Assembly (NCBI GenBank): GCA_045863195.1
Contig: BTUI01000001.1
Coordinates: 186,001-250,000 of the forward strand
Source: W-Chloroflexi-9 sp045863195
Lineage (GTDB): Bacteria; Chloroflexota; Dehalococcoidia; UBA2979
Direction: 5' to 3'
Length of the DNA: 64,000 nt
Each line of letters starts with the position of its first letter. The first letter of the stretch is position 1. Shown piece after piece: positions 45,606-54,535 of this stretch. The translations under genes were made by a program, and so were the position numbers. The notes under the pieces were generated by a model. It worked only from the letters and a program-made list of their open reading frames with translations. It searched no databases and was not told where the DNA came from.

Positions 45606-46068
45606 CCGCGCCTCCGGCTGTCATTGAGCCAATGTCCGGCCTCAAGTCCTCGCGGAGGAAATGAGACATCGCCACCGTCGAGACGCTCATCGAGCACCGT
45701 GCCGGTTTCGGTGCGCTGCATCACAGACCCCCCGTTACATCGAGTATTGCGGTCGCCTCGGTGCTGGACCTGGTGAGGGACGCCATCTCCTCCGGACGGT
45801 CCACGCCGGGGGCGAAGCCAAATCGTCCGTGCGTGTGCCGCGGCGCAGCCGTCGGCACACTCAGCCGGCCACCGCACGTTCACAGTTCATCAATCTCGTC
45901 GTCCGTCCACGGAGCTTGAGCACCGCCTCGTCAGCATGAGTCACGTTCGGCTGGGTCGCGAACGTTCGGACTTCCGTTGCTTCCGCGACGATCTGAACAG
46001 CGGCGATCGGAACCCGCACTCGATCGCGGAGTAGCGTGGGTCGTCCGTGCCGGGGCTGCCGCTGCTGG
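45606..46068. other. convergent intergenic stretch after bioY
   Basis: About 460 bases between the ends of bioY and the lipoprotein gene. I see no gene with supporting motifs or initiation signals, and no clear terminator. Confidence 0.4.
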
Positions 46069-46596
46069 CTAGCGGGCAGCCCTGAGTAGCGCGCGGACCT
46101 CAAGGAAGCCCGCCGTGGCGGTGGCGAGTCGTTCGCTCGCCCGCTGCAATGCGTCCGCGTCCAGCGACTCGACGGCCTCGATGAGCGCCTCTGCCGCCTC
46201 GTCGAGCACTGCCGTAGCCGCCAGCAAACGGTCGTGGTCTGTGGCGCGTTCTGGCGTCGGGGCGAGTTGCCCGGCGGCGATGTGGAGCGCGCGGAGCTCG
46301 TTCAGCGACGCGGTGAATTGGGCGCGCCACGCGTCCGATTCGACGTCGGCGCGCGCCGCCACCTCGGCGACCATATGGCTCGCGTCGGCAACCTCGTTCG
46401 TGAGCGCCACGGCCTCGGCGATATACGTGGCTTCCAGGTCGACGGGAGTTGCAGCCTCAGCCGGCGTGGGCTCAGGGCTGGCCGACTCATCCCCGGAGCA
46501 GGCGACGAGCGCGGCTCCCAGGAGCGCTGCTCCCAGGAGCGCTGCCACGAGGATGTTCGCCGGGGCCGGCAGCAGCCGTCGCCCGCGTCTGGTCAT
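46069..46596 (-). CDS. predicted lipoprotein of unknown function
   Basis: 175 residues. Signal peptide NILVAALLGAALLGAALVAC ends in a lipobox, so the protein should be lipidated on the outer face of the membrane. After a Ser/Pro/Thr-rich linker (GDESASPEPTPAEAATP) the rest is helical and Ala/Glu-rich with heptad character, such as DEAAEALIEAVESLDADALQRASERLATATAGF. The signal region comes from short DNA repeats (GCTCCCAGGAGC). ATG 46596 has GAGGAG eight bases upstream. No domain recognised. Confidence 0.7.
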   Translation of the reverse strand: MTRRGRRLLPAPANILVAALLGAALLGAALVACSGDESASPEPTPAEAATPVDLEATYIAEAVALTNEVADASHMVAEVAARADVESDAWRAQFTASLNELRALHIAAGQLAPTPERATDHDRLLAATAVLDEAAEALIEAVESLDADALQRASERLATATAGFLEVRALLRAAR

Positions 46597-46706
46597 ATTC
46601 CCCGCTCCTCGCTTCGCTGCGCTCTGCACGTATGAACCGGACGCGGCACCTGTGCGGTGCCGCGTCCGGGCTCGAGTCGAGACGATCGTCCTCGTCCGTG
46701 GCGCGA

Positions 46707-47321
46707 CTACTCGTCCTCGGTGTCCTCGGTGTCCTCGGTGTCCGCTTCCTCGTCGTCACCGGCCACGTCTGCGTCGGCTACGTCTGCGTCGTCCTCGGCT
46801 TCGATCGCCTCGGACATCAGGCGGAAGATGTCGGCGAACTCGCGGACGACCTCGCTGACCGCCGCGCCCTTCTCGGGGCCGGGCGGGATGTCCCGAATCT
46901 GCGCGATCATGTCGGCGATGAGCGCCTGGCGCTCGAAGGCCATGGTGACCGCCGCGCGGGCCTGGTCCGATGCCTGCCTCGGCAGTTCGGGAGCCCGTTC
47001 GAAGCCGGCCGCGCCTACTCCGCTGGGCAGCCCGGCGCCTTCAGGGCGGTTCCCCGGCCCACTCGCGGGTGTCGACTCAGTGTCCGCCGTCGCGGACGGG
47101 GTCGGCGTGCCGTCTGCCGTGGTCGGTGGTCCCGGGGGCTGCGAGGGCGGCCCACCCGGTGTGCCGGAAGGCGGGCCGCCAGGCCCGACCTGCTGCGGTG
47201 CGGGAAGGTTCAGCCAGGAGGATGGAGAGACGTCAGCAGCGGATGCCGTTGCGACGCCTGTGAACGTCAGCGCTGCAACCAGCGTAGCCGTCACGATTCG
47301 ACGGCCGGGGGTGAAAATCAT
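46707..47321 (-). CDS. secreted Pro/Gly-rich protein with acidic tail
   Basis: 204 residues. Signal peptide ends VAALTFTGVATASAAD. A long low-complexity segment rich in Pro, Gly and Thr is followed by a helical segment AAVTMAFERQALIADMIAQIRDIPPGPEKGAA and a very acidic tail (EAEDDADVADADVAG, then DTEDTEDTEDE). The tail is encoded by a 9-bp tandem repeat that could slip in length. Acidic tails can bind divalent metals; with a cobaltochelatase operon just upstream that is an idea, not evidence. No domain recognised. ATG 47321 chosen for the signal peptide. Confidence 0.65.
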   Translation of the reverse strand: MIFTPGRRIVTATLVAALTFTGVATASAADVSPSSWLNLPAPQQVGPGGPPSGTPGGPPSQPPGPPTTADGTPTPSATADTESTPASGPGNRPEGAGLPSGVGAAGFERAPELPRQASDQARAAVTMAFERQALIADMIAQIRDIPPGPEKGAAVSEVVREFADIFRLMSEAIEAEDDADVADADVAGDDEEADTEDTEDTEDE

Positions 47322-47460
47322 CAACGTGTCCTTCTCAGTGGGGGCGGGACCGAAGCCGGCCCCTCGAACCAACGCGTGCGGTCAACAATCCATCTGCTGT
47401 TGTAACGCACCAAATATCGACATCGTTCGCCCGTTGCCAATGTACGAGAAACCACTCGCC

Positions 47461-49512
47461 TCAGATCGGCGGGCGAGATGGGGACACTTCGGCGAGGCGT
47501 TCCCGCACTGAATCAGCAAGGCGCGCGTCCTCCAGCGTGTCGAACGCTGCATAGTCGGCGCCCATCAGCGTGGCGAGAGTGCGGGCGTGACCGAGGCGCA
47601 CGTAGCCCGATTCCGTGTCGACGACCAGGCCGGGCACGCGCATCTCGCGAAGGCGCGTGCAGGCCGCCTGTGCGGCGTCTGCGCTGGAGATGCCGCCGCG
47701 AGGCACATTGGAGCGGCCGTCCGAGAGCAGCACGAGAAGCGGGATGACGCCGAGCTCGCGGCGCCGCTCGGCGTCGATCAGCTCGGCGGCGCACTCGAGG
47801 CCGGCCCAGAGCGGGGTGCGCCCTCCGGTCGCGATCTCCTGCAGGTGTCGGTGGGCGACCTCGATGCTGCGCGTCGGTGGCAGGACGACCTCGGCGCCAG
47901 CGCCGCGCGCCGTGATGAGGGCTACCCGGTCGCGCTTCTGGTAGGCGTCAACGAGCAGCGAGAGGATCGCGCCCTTGGTCGCCTCCATCCGCTGTCGGGC
48001 GCCCATCGAGCCGCTTGCGTCCACGACGAAGACGACGAGGGTGGGTGCCTTCGCTTCGCGGACTTTCGTCTGCAGGTCCGACCGTCGGATCTGGATCCCG
48101 TCCTCCGAGCCACGCGTCGCCTGATGCGACGCCGCCGTCTGCAGCGTCGCGCTCACGTCGAGGTCGCGCGCCGGGCCCTCCATCAGGCGGGAGCCCGCGT
48201 GGTGGCCGGTGGCGTCTTCGGAGACGGTAGTGGCCCGGCGGCCCGAGGCGCCGCGCGCGCGCTGGTCCGGGCGCTTGACGGCAGGTGGGGCCATCGCCAG
48301 GGGCGCACCGATGCCCTGGCGATCCGTCGGCGTGCCGGCGTCTTCGGCCAGGTCACCCGTCCGTTGTCCGTCGCCCGGGTCGTGCTCCCCCGCGGGGTCA
48401 TCCTCCGCGTCAGAGTCATCGCGGTGGTCGGTGCGACCGCCGTCCGAGGATCCCGAGTCATGTTGCCGAGGTCGCCGGGCTCGCTCGAAGTCATCCAGCG
48501 CTTCGCTGAGTTGCTCGGGGTCGAGGCGCGGTTCCTCGAACGGTCGCCGGCGTTGCCGGTGGGCGAGCGCGAGCCCGGAGGCCTCTCGGATATCTTCCAG
48601 CGTGACGTCGGTGCGCCCGTCCCACGCAGCGATCGTGCTGGCTGTCCGGTGGATGACGATGTCGGCGCGGAGGCCGTCCACGGCATGGGCGCGACAGACA
48701 TGCGCGATCGCCTCGAACATCTCGTCCGACACACGCACGGAGGGCAGGGACGAGCGTGCCTCGACGATCCGGGAGCGGATTCCCTCTTCCAGCTCGCTCC
48801 AGGTATCCATGAACCCCATCGGGTTCGCCTCGAACCCGATGCGCCGCTTGACCACCTCGACGCGTTCCTCGGCGGTGAAGTCGTGGTCGGCCTCGACCAT
48901 GAGCCCGAAGCGGTCCAGGAGTTGCGGCCGCAACTCGCCCTCTTCCGGGTTCATGGTGCCGACCAGGATGAACCGAGCCGGGTGGCTCACGGACAGCCCG
49001 TCGCGCTCCACGTAGTTCCGGCCCATGGCCGCGGCGTCCAGGAGCACGTCGACGAGGTGGTCGTTCAGCAGGTTGGTTTCGTCGATGTACAGGATGCCCC
49101 GGTGTCCAGCCGCGAGGATCCCGGGTTCGAACACCTGCTCGCCGGCGGACAGCGCACGCTCCACGTCGAGCGACCCGACGAGGCGGTCCTCCGACGCTCC
49201 GACCGGCAGGTTCACGATCCGCACCGGTCTCGTCACCTCCACGAGCGGCGTGGTGGGCGTCGAGCAGTGCGCGCATGTCTCGCGCTCGGGGCCCGGTGCA
49301 CAGGAGAAGGGACAGCCGGCGACCACGTCGATTGTGGGCAGGACTGAGGCGAGGGCGCGTACCGCCGTGGACTTCGCTGTGCCCTTGTTGCCGCGGATGA
49401 GCACGCCGCCGACACCGGGGTTCACGGCGTTCAGCAGGAGGGCGCGTTTCATCCGCTCCTGCGCGACGATGGCACTGAACGGGAAGCGGACCTCGCTGGC
49501 TGGCGGCGGCAC
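47461..49512 (-). CDS. AAA+/VWA chelatase subunit (ChlI-ChlD fusion) for cobaltochelatase
   Basis: 683 residues joining both motor subunits of class I chelatases. Residues 1 to about 330: AAA+ ATPase with FSAIVAQERMKRALLLNAVNP, Walker A RGNKGTAKST, ILYIDETNLL (Walker B) and VGTMNPEEGELRPQLLDRFG. A charged Asp/Arg linker follows, then a VWA domain with VFVVDASGSMGARQRM (MIDAS). In B12 synthesis such ChlID proteins replace CobS/CobT as ATP-driven partners of CobN. GTG 49512 shares one base with the cobO stop. Magnesium chelatase is the alternative, but no BchH/ChlH for bacteriochlorophyll is nearby. Confidence 0.88.
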   Translation of the reverse strand: MPPPASEVRFPFSAIVAQERMKRALLLNAVNPGVGGVLIRGNKGTAKSTAVRALASVLPTIDVVAGCPFSCAPGPERETCAHCSTPTTPLVEVTRPVRIVNLPVGASEDRLVGSLDVERALSAGEQVFEPGILAAGHRGILYIDETNLLNDHLVDVLLDAAAMGRNYVERDGLSVSHPARFILVGTMNPEEGELRPQLLDRFGLMVEADHDFTAEERVEVVKRRIGFEANPMGFMDTWSELEEGIRSRIVEARSSLPSVRVSDEMFEAIAHVCRAHAVDGLRADIVIHRTASTIAAWDGRTDVTLEDIREASGLALAHRQRRRPFEEPRLDPEQLSEALDDFERARRPRQHDSGSSDGGRTDHRDDSDAEDDPAGEHDPGDGQRTGDLAEDAGTPTDRQGIGAPLAMAPPAVKRPDQRARGASGRRATTVSEDATGHHAGSRLMEGPARDLDVSATLQTAASHQATRGSEDGIQIRRSDLQTKVREAKAPTLVVFVVDASGSMGARQRMEATKGAILSLLVDAYQKRDRVALITARGAGAEVVLPPTRSIEVAHRHLQEIATGGRTPLWAGLECAAELIDAERRRELGVIPLLVLLSDGRSNVPRGGISSADAAQAACTRLREMRVPGLVVDTESGYVRLGHARTLATLMGADYAAFDTLEDARLADSVRERLAEVSPSRPPI

Positions 49513-50108
49513 TAGAACTCGATCCCGGGCTGAGCGCGGATGCCCTGCTCCTTGAACGGGTGCTTGATCAGCGTCATCTCCGTCACCAGGTCGGCGAACT
49601 CGACCAGCATCGCCGGAGCGTACCGGCCGGTGATCACGAGGTGCATATCCTCCGGCTTGTGCTGGCGGAGCCAGGCGATCACCTCGGCGGTGTCGAGCCA
49701 GCCGTAGTGCAGCGGGTAGGTGAATTCGTCCAGCACGAGCACGTCGAACTTCCGCTCCACGATGTACTCGCGTGCGCGTTCCCAACCGGCAACGGCGAGG
49801 GCTGCCGACTCGTCGAGGTCTTTGCTCTTCCACGTCCACCCGTCGCCGGAGCCTTCGACGTGAATGCCGATCTGTTTGGCCGCACGGATCTCGCCGAAGC
49901 GCGCGGTGCCCGGCTTGATGAACTGGAGCACGCCGGCGCTCATCCCGCGTCCCCGCGCGCGGAACGCGATCCCGAAGGCGGCGGTGGTCTTGCCCTTCCC
50001 GGTCCCCGTGTTCACGATCACGAGCCCCTTGCGGCGCTTCGCCTTGCGGACTTCCCGGCGATACGCCTCTGACTCGACTACCTCGCGCTGCTCAAGTGGA
50101 TCGTTCAT
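49512..50108 (-). CDS. cobO: corrinoid adenosyltransferase (CobA/CobO type)
   Basis: Transfers the adenosyl group of ATP to cob(I)yrinate diamide and other corrinoids. 198 residues. The atypical P-loop VNTGTGKGKTTAAFGIAFRARGRG is diagnostic, with VLDEFTYPLHYGW (Walker B-like) and LVITGRYAP after it. The basic N terminus EAYRREVRKAKRRKG is usual for this family. Between cobN and chlID, overlapping both. A second, unrelated adenosyltransferase of the PduO type lies at 56685. Confidence 0.93.
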   Translation of the reverse strand: MNDPLEQREVVESEAYRREVRKAKRRKGLVIVNTGTGKGKTTAAFGIAFRARGRGMSAGVLQFIKPGTARFGEIRAAKQIGIHVEGSGDGWTWKSKDLDESAALAVAGWERAREYIVERKFDVLVLDEFTYPLHYGWLDTAEVIAWLRQHKPEDMHLVITGRYAPAMLVEFADLVTEMTLIKHPFKEQGIRAQPGIEF

Positions 50109-53100
50109 CGGTCAGTGGCACCTTCCGTCGGGCGTCGTTCAGTGCGCCCTTCAATGTCCCCCTCCGCGTCGAGCAGCGCCGACTCGACCTGCAAGCGCGT
50201 CGTGGGATCGGGTGACGCCCAAAGCCCACGCTGCATCGCCTCCATCAGCCGTTCGGCGATGTCGCGACGCGCCCACGGGTTGCTCTGCTCGAAGAATTCG
50301 GTCATGGCGTCGTCGATCAGGTACGCCGCCGCGACCTGCTCGTACTGCCAGTCCTGCACGACCTGGGCAGTGGCGTCGTAGCCGAAGAGGTAGTCCACGG
50401 TCGCCGCGACCTCGAGGGCGCCCTTGTAGCCATGCCGCCTGATCGACTCCAGCCACTTCGGGTTGACGACGCGGCTGCGGAAGACTCGGTTCGCCTCCTC
50501 CTGGAGCGAACGCACCCGCGGCTGGGAGGGATCCTGTGTGTCGCCGAAGTAGCGCTTGGGGTTGCGCCCCGTGAGCGCGCGGATGCTGGCGATCATGCCG
50601 CCGTGGAACTGCATGTAGTCGTCAGAGTCGAAAATGTCATGCTCGCGGTTGTCCTGGTTCTTTACGGCGATGGACACCGTCTCCAGCACGTTCCGGAACG
50701 CACCCTTCGCTTCGGCGCCGAAGTCCTGCCGCGTGTACGCGTAGCCGCCCCAGTTCACGTAGGTCTCCAGCAGGTCAGCATCATCACGCCAGAGCTGGTC
50801 GTCGAGCAGTTGCAGGATGCCGGCTCCGTAGGTGCCGGGCGGACTGCCGAAGATGCGGTAGCCAGCTTCGCGCCATGCCTCGTCCCGGGCCGTCCCGCTC
50901 GCCATCATGCGTTCCGTCTCCTGCAGGCGGTGTGCGCGCACGAAGTTCTGATCGAGCGGTTCGTCGAGACCCGAGACGGCCTCGATGGCGTCGTCGATCA
51001 GCGCGATCGCATGCGGGAACGCGTCACGGAAGAAGCCGGAGATGCGGCAGACGACATCCACGCGTGGGCGGCCGAGCTCCTCGAGCGGGATGACCTCGAT
51101 GCCGACCACCCGGCGGCTCTCCGGCTGCCATGTCGGGCGCACACCGAGGAGGGCGAGCACCTCGGCGACATCGTCGCCAGAGGTGCGCATCGCGGCCGTG
51201 CCCCAGATCGAGATCCCGACCGAACGGGGTGGCTCGCCCGCCTCGCGCAGGTATCGGTCGTATGTGCCGCGGGCGAGGTCCTGGCCGACCTGCCAGGCCG
51301 TGTAGGAAGGGATCGAGCGCGGGTCGACCGAATAGAAGTTCCGCCCGGTGGGCAAGACGTGGGCCATCCCGCGCGTCGGGGCACCGCTGGGCCCCGGCGG
51401 GACAAAGTGCCCGTCCAGCGCAGCGAGAATATGCACGACCTCGTCGTCGGTGCGGTCGAGGGCGGGAACCAGGCGCGCGCAGACGAAGTCGAGGGTCTCG
51501 TGGGTGGCGGCGAGCGCCGTCGCATCGGTCGCGCCGGGCAGGACGCGGGCGATCACGTCGTCGACGGCACCGGGAGCGAAGCCCCGCTCCTGCAACGAGC
51601 GGAGGAGTGCGCGGTTCAACTGCTGCACTGCTTCCAGTGCCTGCGCCTGCGAGGTCACGACACATCCGCTGTCATGCTCCAGCGCCTCGACGGCGACGGT
51701 GGGGCGATCACCGGGCGCCTGGAGCGCGGCGGGGACATCCAGTCCGTATGCGGCCCCGACCGTGACCCGCAGGCTGGGGACGGCACCGTTCGCGAGGCGC
51801 ACCAGCATCATCAGCATGTCGATGAGCTGTTCACCGTCCGGCGTGCGCCCCAGGATGTGCAGTCCGTCACGGATCGGTGCGGTGCCCAGCTCATGCAGGT
51901 AGGCATGGATCGCCTCCACCAGGTGGGCGAACTGTGAGCCGGAAAGGTCGGAGATCGAGTACGGGACGCCGTCCTCGTGCATGGTCGGGTCCCACTCGTG
52001 GGTGTGATCCTCCGCACCGTCGGCGTTGAGCAGTGCGTTCAGGTCCTTGTCGAGGTCGGACTCCTGGATCAGCGCCCAGATCTGTTGCTGGAGGAGCGGC
52101 AGCTTGTCCGGGTCGGTCCGCTCCAGCAGGTAGTACTCATCCACCAGCCGTCCCAGACGGTCCATGGCGCCGTAGGTGTCGGCCGTCGTCAGGGGGGGAG
52201 GCAGGTGATCCACGATCGTTGCGTGGGCGCGCCGCTTCGCCGCGGCGCCCTCGCCCGGATCGTCGACGATGAACGGGTAGATGAGTGGCAGGTCGCCCAG
52301 GAACAGGTCGGGATAGCAGTCCGCGGCCAGTCCGATGCCCTTGCCGGGGAGCCACTCCAGCGAGCCGTGCTTGCCCATGTGCACCATCGCGTCCGCCCCG
52401 AAGCCTCCCGCTTCCTCGGGTTCGCTGAGCCACCGGTACAACGCGTGATACGGATACGGAGGCGCCAGGTCCGGACGGTGCATGATGGCCGTCTTGTCCA
52501 TGCCGTAGCCGCGCGGCGGCTGCACGGCGACGAACACGTTGCCGAACTGCAACCCGGCGAGGGCGATGTGTCCGGTGTCGTCCACGTAGTGCTCGCCGGG
52601 CGCATCGCCCCACTGGTCGGCCATCTCCCGCGCGCGCGTAGGCGGGATGGACGCGAACCATTCGCGGTATCTGGCAGCGGGCACCCGGGCGAGGGCGCCT
52701 CGTAGCTGCGCTTCGGTCAGCAGGTCGCGGTCGTAGTGGCCGCGCTCGATCAGCAGGGCCATCATCGTGTCAGAGTCAGGGGGCAACTCGCCGACCTCAT
52801 AGCCGGCGTCGCGCAGGCGGTGGAGCAGGTGGAGGAGCGAGGCCGGGGAGTCGAGGCCGACGGCGTTCGCGATCCGTGCCGCCTTCGCATTGTGGTTCGA
52901 GAGCACGATCGCGACCCGCTTCTCGGCGTGTGGGATACGCCTGAGCGCTGCGAGCCGGGCGGCAAGGCCCATGACGCGGCTGGCGCGGTCTGGTGCGGCG
53001 ACGTGGCGCGTGACCCGCCCCCCGTGGCCGTCCGCGACCTCTTCCTTGAAGGCGATCGGGACAGTGACGATGCGTCCATCCAGCTCCGGGATCGCGACGT

Positions 53101-54535
53101 TCATGGCCACGTCCAGGGGCGGGAGTCCGTTCTCAGACTCGTACCAGCGCTCCTGCGAGATCGAGGCGTTCATCGCCTGGACCTGCGGGATGTCCAGCTG
53201 CCGCAGGACATCGGTCGCCCACTCGTCCTCGGAACGCTCGTCCAGGGACGATGACCCCATCGCGAAGGACATCGTGTTCACGACCACGTCCACGGCCGGC
53301 CGGCCGGCTTCGTCCACGAAGTAGGCGAACGCGGCCGGCGTACCGTCCGGCCCCGCGGTCTCATCCTTCAGCGAGTAGGCGAAGACGGGCAGCACGTTCA
53401 GCCCCGCCGCGTCTCCAGCCTCCACCAGCGCGTCGATGAATTGCGTGTCGCCGGCGAGCCAATAGGAGCGGTAGAAGGTCACGCCCACGGTGGGGCACGC
53501 TGGATCCGCGAGCGCGCGCCAGTCGTCGACCCGTCCGCTGGGCACCCGGGGGTGGTAGATCCCGGAGCGGGGTTGCTCGACCGGGGGTTCGTAGCCGATG
53601 CCCGTCGCGAGCAGGTGGTCGCTCAGGAAGTAGAGGCACTGGCGGAAGTTCTCGGTGCCCCCCAGCTGGAGATAGGCCTTCGCCTCGTGCGCGATGGCGA
53701 CACCGACGTTCGAGTAAGCGGTGAGCTCGGGGTCCAGGTCGTCCGTCCCGGGCATCGCCACGAACCACTGATCGCTCCGGTCGATCAGTGCCGCCAGCCG
53801 GTGGAACCCGGGAAGGCCGGATACCCCGCCGTGGATCTTCACGACGACGACCTCCGCCTGCGGGACGACTGACTCGAAGAACGCCGCCGCGTCCACCTCG
53901 TCGCGCAGGTTGCCGACGTTGACCACGCGCAGGGGCGGCAGTTGCTCGTCCAGGCCGTCGGCGATCGCGGTGGCCATGAGAACGTCGGTATCTGCGTGGG
54001 TCAGGAACAGGATGCCGGAGCGCGCCACCGTCTGCGGTGCGAGGGGCGCTGGCTTGATCCCCTCCGTGTGCTTCCCGTCGTCGCGCATGGCGGAGAACAC
54101 ATGGGGCTGCAGCGAGGCCGGCGGTGGTAGGTAGCGGCCCGCGGCGATGAGCTCCTCGATGTAGTCGTAGAGCTGGACGACGCGCTGCTCGGTGTTCATG
54201 GAGTGGAAGAAGGTGGTCGTCCCCTCAAAGAGCAACATGCAGACGTTCGCGAGCGGACACGGGCCCAGGCAGCCACCCATGTTGAGGTGCACCTGGTTGC
54301 GGATGCGGCGCCGCTCCCACTCCTCGTGGTAGACGTCGAAGTGTCCGGGGGGCTTCCCTTCGGACTCATGCCCGCAGCAACAGCCGTAGCGGCAGACGAA
54401 GAGCTGCCCCATCTGGCGATTGACGTTCACCATCTTGCCGTCAGTCCGCGTGATCACGTTCCGCGCGCGTTGCGCGCGCAGTTCACGCTGGACCTGCGGC
54501 GGGCCGCCATCGAACCACTCGGCCGAGTTCATCAC
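50105..54535 (-). CDS. cobN: cobaltochelatase CobN with N-terminal ferredoxin-like domain
   Basis: Large subunit that inserts cobalt into hydrogenobyrinate a,c-diamide. 1476 residues, above the usual 1200-1300. The first 130 or so residues are an added thioredoxin-like [2Fe-2S] ferredoxin domain with Cys48, 52, 53, 54, 89, 93 and 99 (CRYGCCCG ... GGCLGPCPLANVC). The CobN body follows with THADTDVLMATAIADGL, WVHMGKHG-type MVHMGKHGSLEWLPGKG, and the C-terminal NPKWLESIRRHGYKGA. The domain resembles CbiW-like proteins of other B12 operons. The first codons GTG-ATG overlap the cbtA stop; either may start. Confidence 0.92.
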   Translation of the reverse strand: MMNSAEWFDGGPPQVQRELRAQRARNVITRTDGKMVNVNRQMGQLFVCRYGCCCGHESEGKPPGHFDVYHEEWERRRIRNQVHLNMGGCLGPCPLANVCMLLFEGTTTFFHSMNTEQRVVQLYDYIEELIAAGRYLPPPASLQPHVFSAMRDDGKHTEGIKPAPLAPQTVARSGILFLTHADTDVLMATAIADGLDEQLPPLRVVNVGNLRDEVDAAAFFESVVPQAEVVVVKIHGGVSGLPGFHRLAALIDRSDQWFVAMPGTDDLDPELTAYSNVGVAIAHEAKAYLQLGGTENFRQCLYFLSDHLLATGIGYEPPVEQPRSGIYHPRVPSGRVDDWRALADPACPTVGVTFYRSYWLAGDTQFIDALVEAGDAAGLNVLPVFAYSLKDETAGPDGTPAAFAYFVDEAGRPAVDVVVNTMSFAMGSSSLDERSEDEWATDVLRQLDIPQVQAMNASISQERWYESENGLPPLDVAMNVAIPELDGRIVTVPIAFKEEVADGHGGRVTRHVAAPDRASRVMGLAARLAALRRIPHAEKRVAIVLSNHNAKAARIANAVGLDSPASLLHLLHRLRDAGYEVGELPPDSDTMMALLIERGHYDRDLLTEAQLRGALARVPAARYREWFASIPPTRAREMADQWGDAPGEHYVDDTGHIALAGLQFGNVFVAVQPPRGYGMDKTAIMHRPDLAPPYPYHALYRWLSEPEEAGGFGADAMVHMGKHGSLEWLPGKGIGLAADCYPDLFLGDLPLIYPFIVDDPGEGAAAKRRAHATIVDHLPPPLTTADTYGAMDRLGRLVDEYYLLERTDPDKLPLLQQQIWALIQESDLDKDLNALLNADGAEDHTHEWDPTMHEDGVPYSISDLSGSQFAHLVEAIHAYLHELGTAPIRDGLHILGRTPDGEQLIDMLMMLVRLANGAVPSLRVTVGAAYGLDVPAALQAPGDRPTVAVEALEHDSGCVVTSQAQALEAVQQLNRALLRSLQERGFAPGAVDDVIARVLPGATDATALAATHETLDFVCARLVPALDRTDDEVVHILAALDGHFVPPGPSGAPTRGMAHVLPTGRNFYSVDPRSIPSYTAWQVGQDLARGTYDRYLREAGEPPRSVGISIWGTAAMRTSGDDVAEVLALLGVRPTWQPESRRVVGIEVIPLEELGRPRVDVVCRISGFFRDAFPHAIALIDDAIEAVSGLDEPLDQNFVRAHRLQETERMMASGTARDEAWREAGYRIFGSPPGTYGAGILQLLDDQLWRDDADLLETYVNWGGYAYTRQDFGAEAKGAFRNVLETVSIAVKNQDNREHDIFDSDDYMQFHGGMIASIRALTGRNPKRYFGDTQDPSQPRVRSLQEEANRVFRSRVVNPKWLESIRRHGYKGALEVAATVDYLFGYDATAQVVQDWQYEQVAAAYLIDDAMTEFFEQSNPWARRDIAERLMEAMQRGLWASPDPTTRLQVESALLDAEGDIEGRTERRPTEGATDR

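Noticed and set aside
47587..49347. 586-codon plus-strand frame antisense to chlID
   Set aside because: The AAA+/VWA protein on the minus strand explains the region; the antisense frame is low in information.
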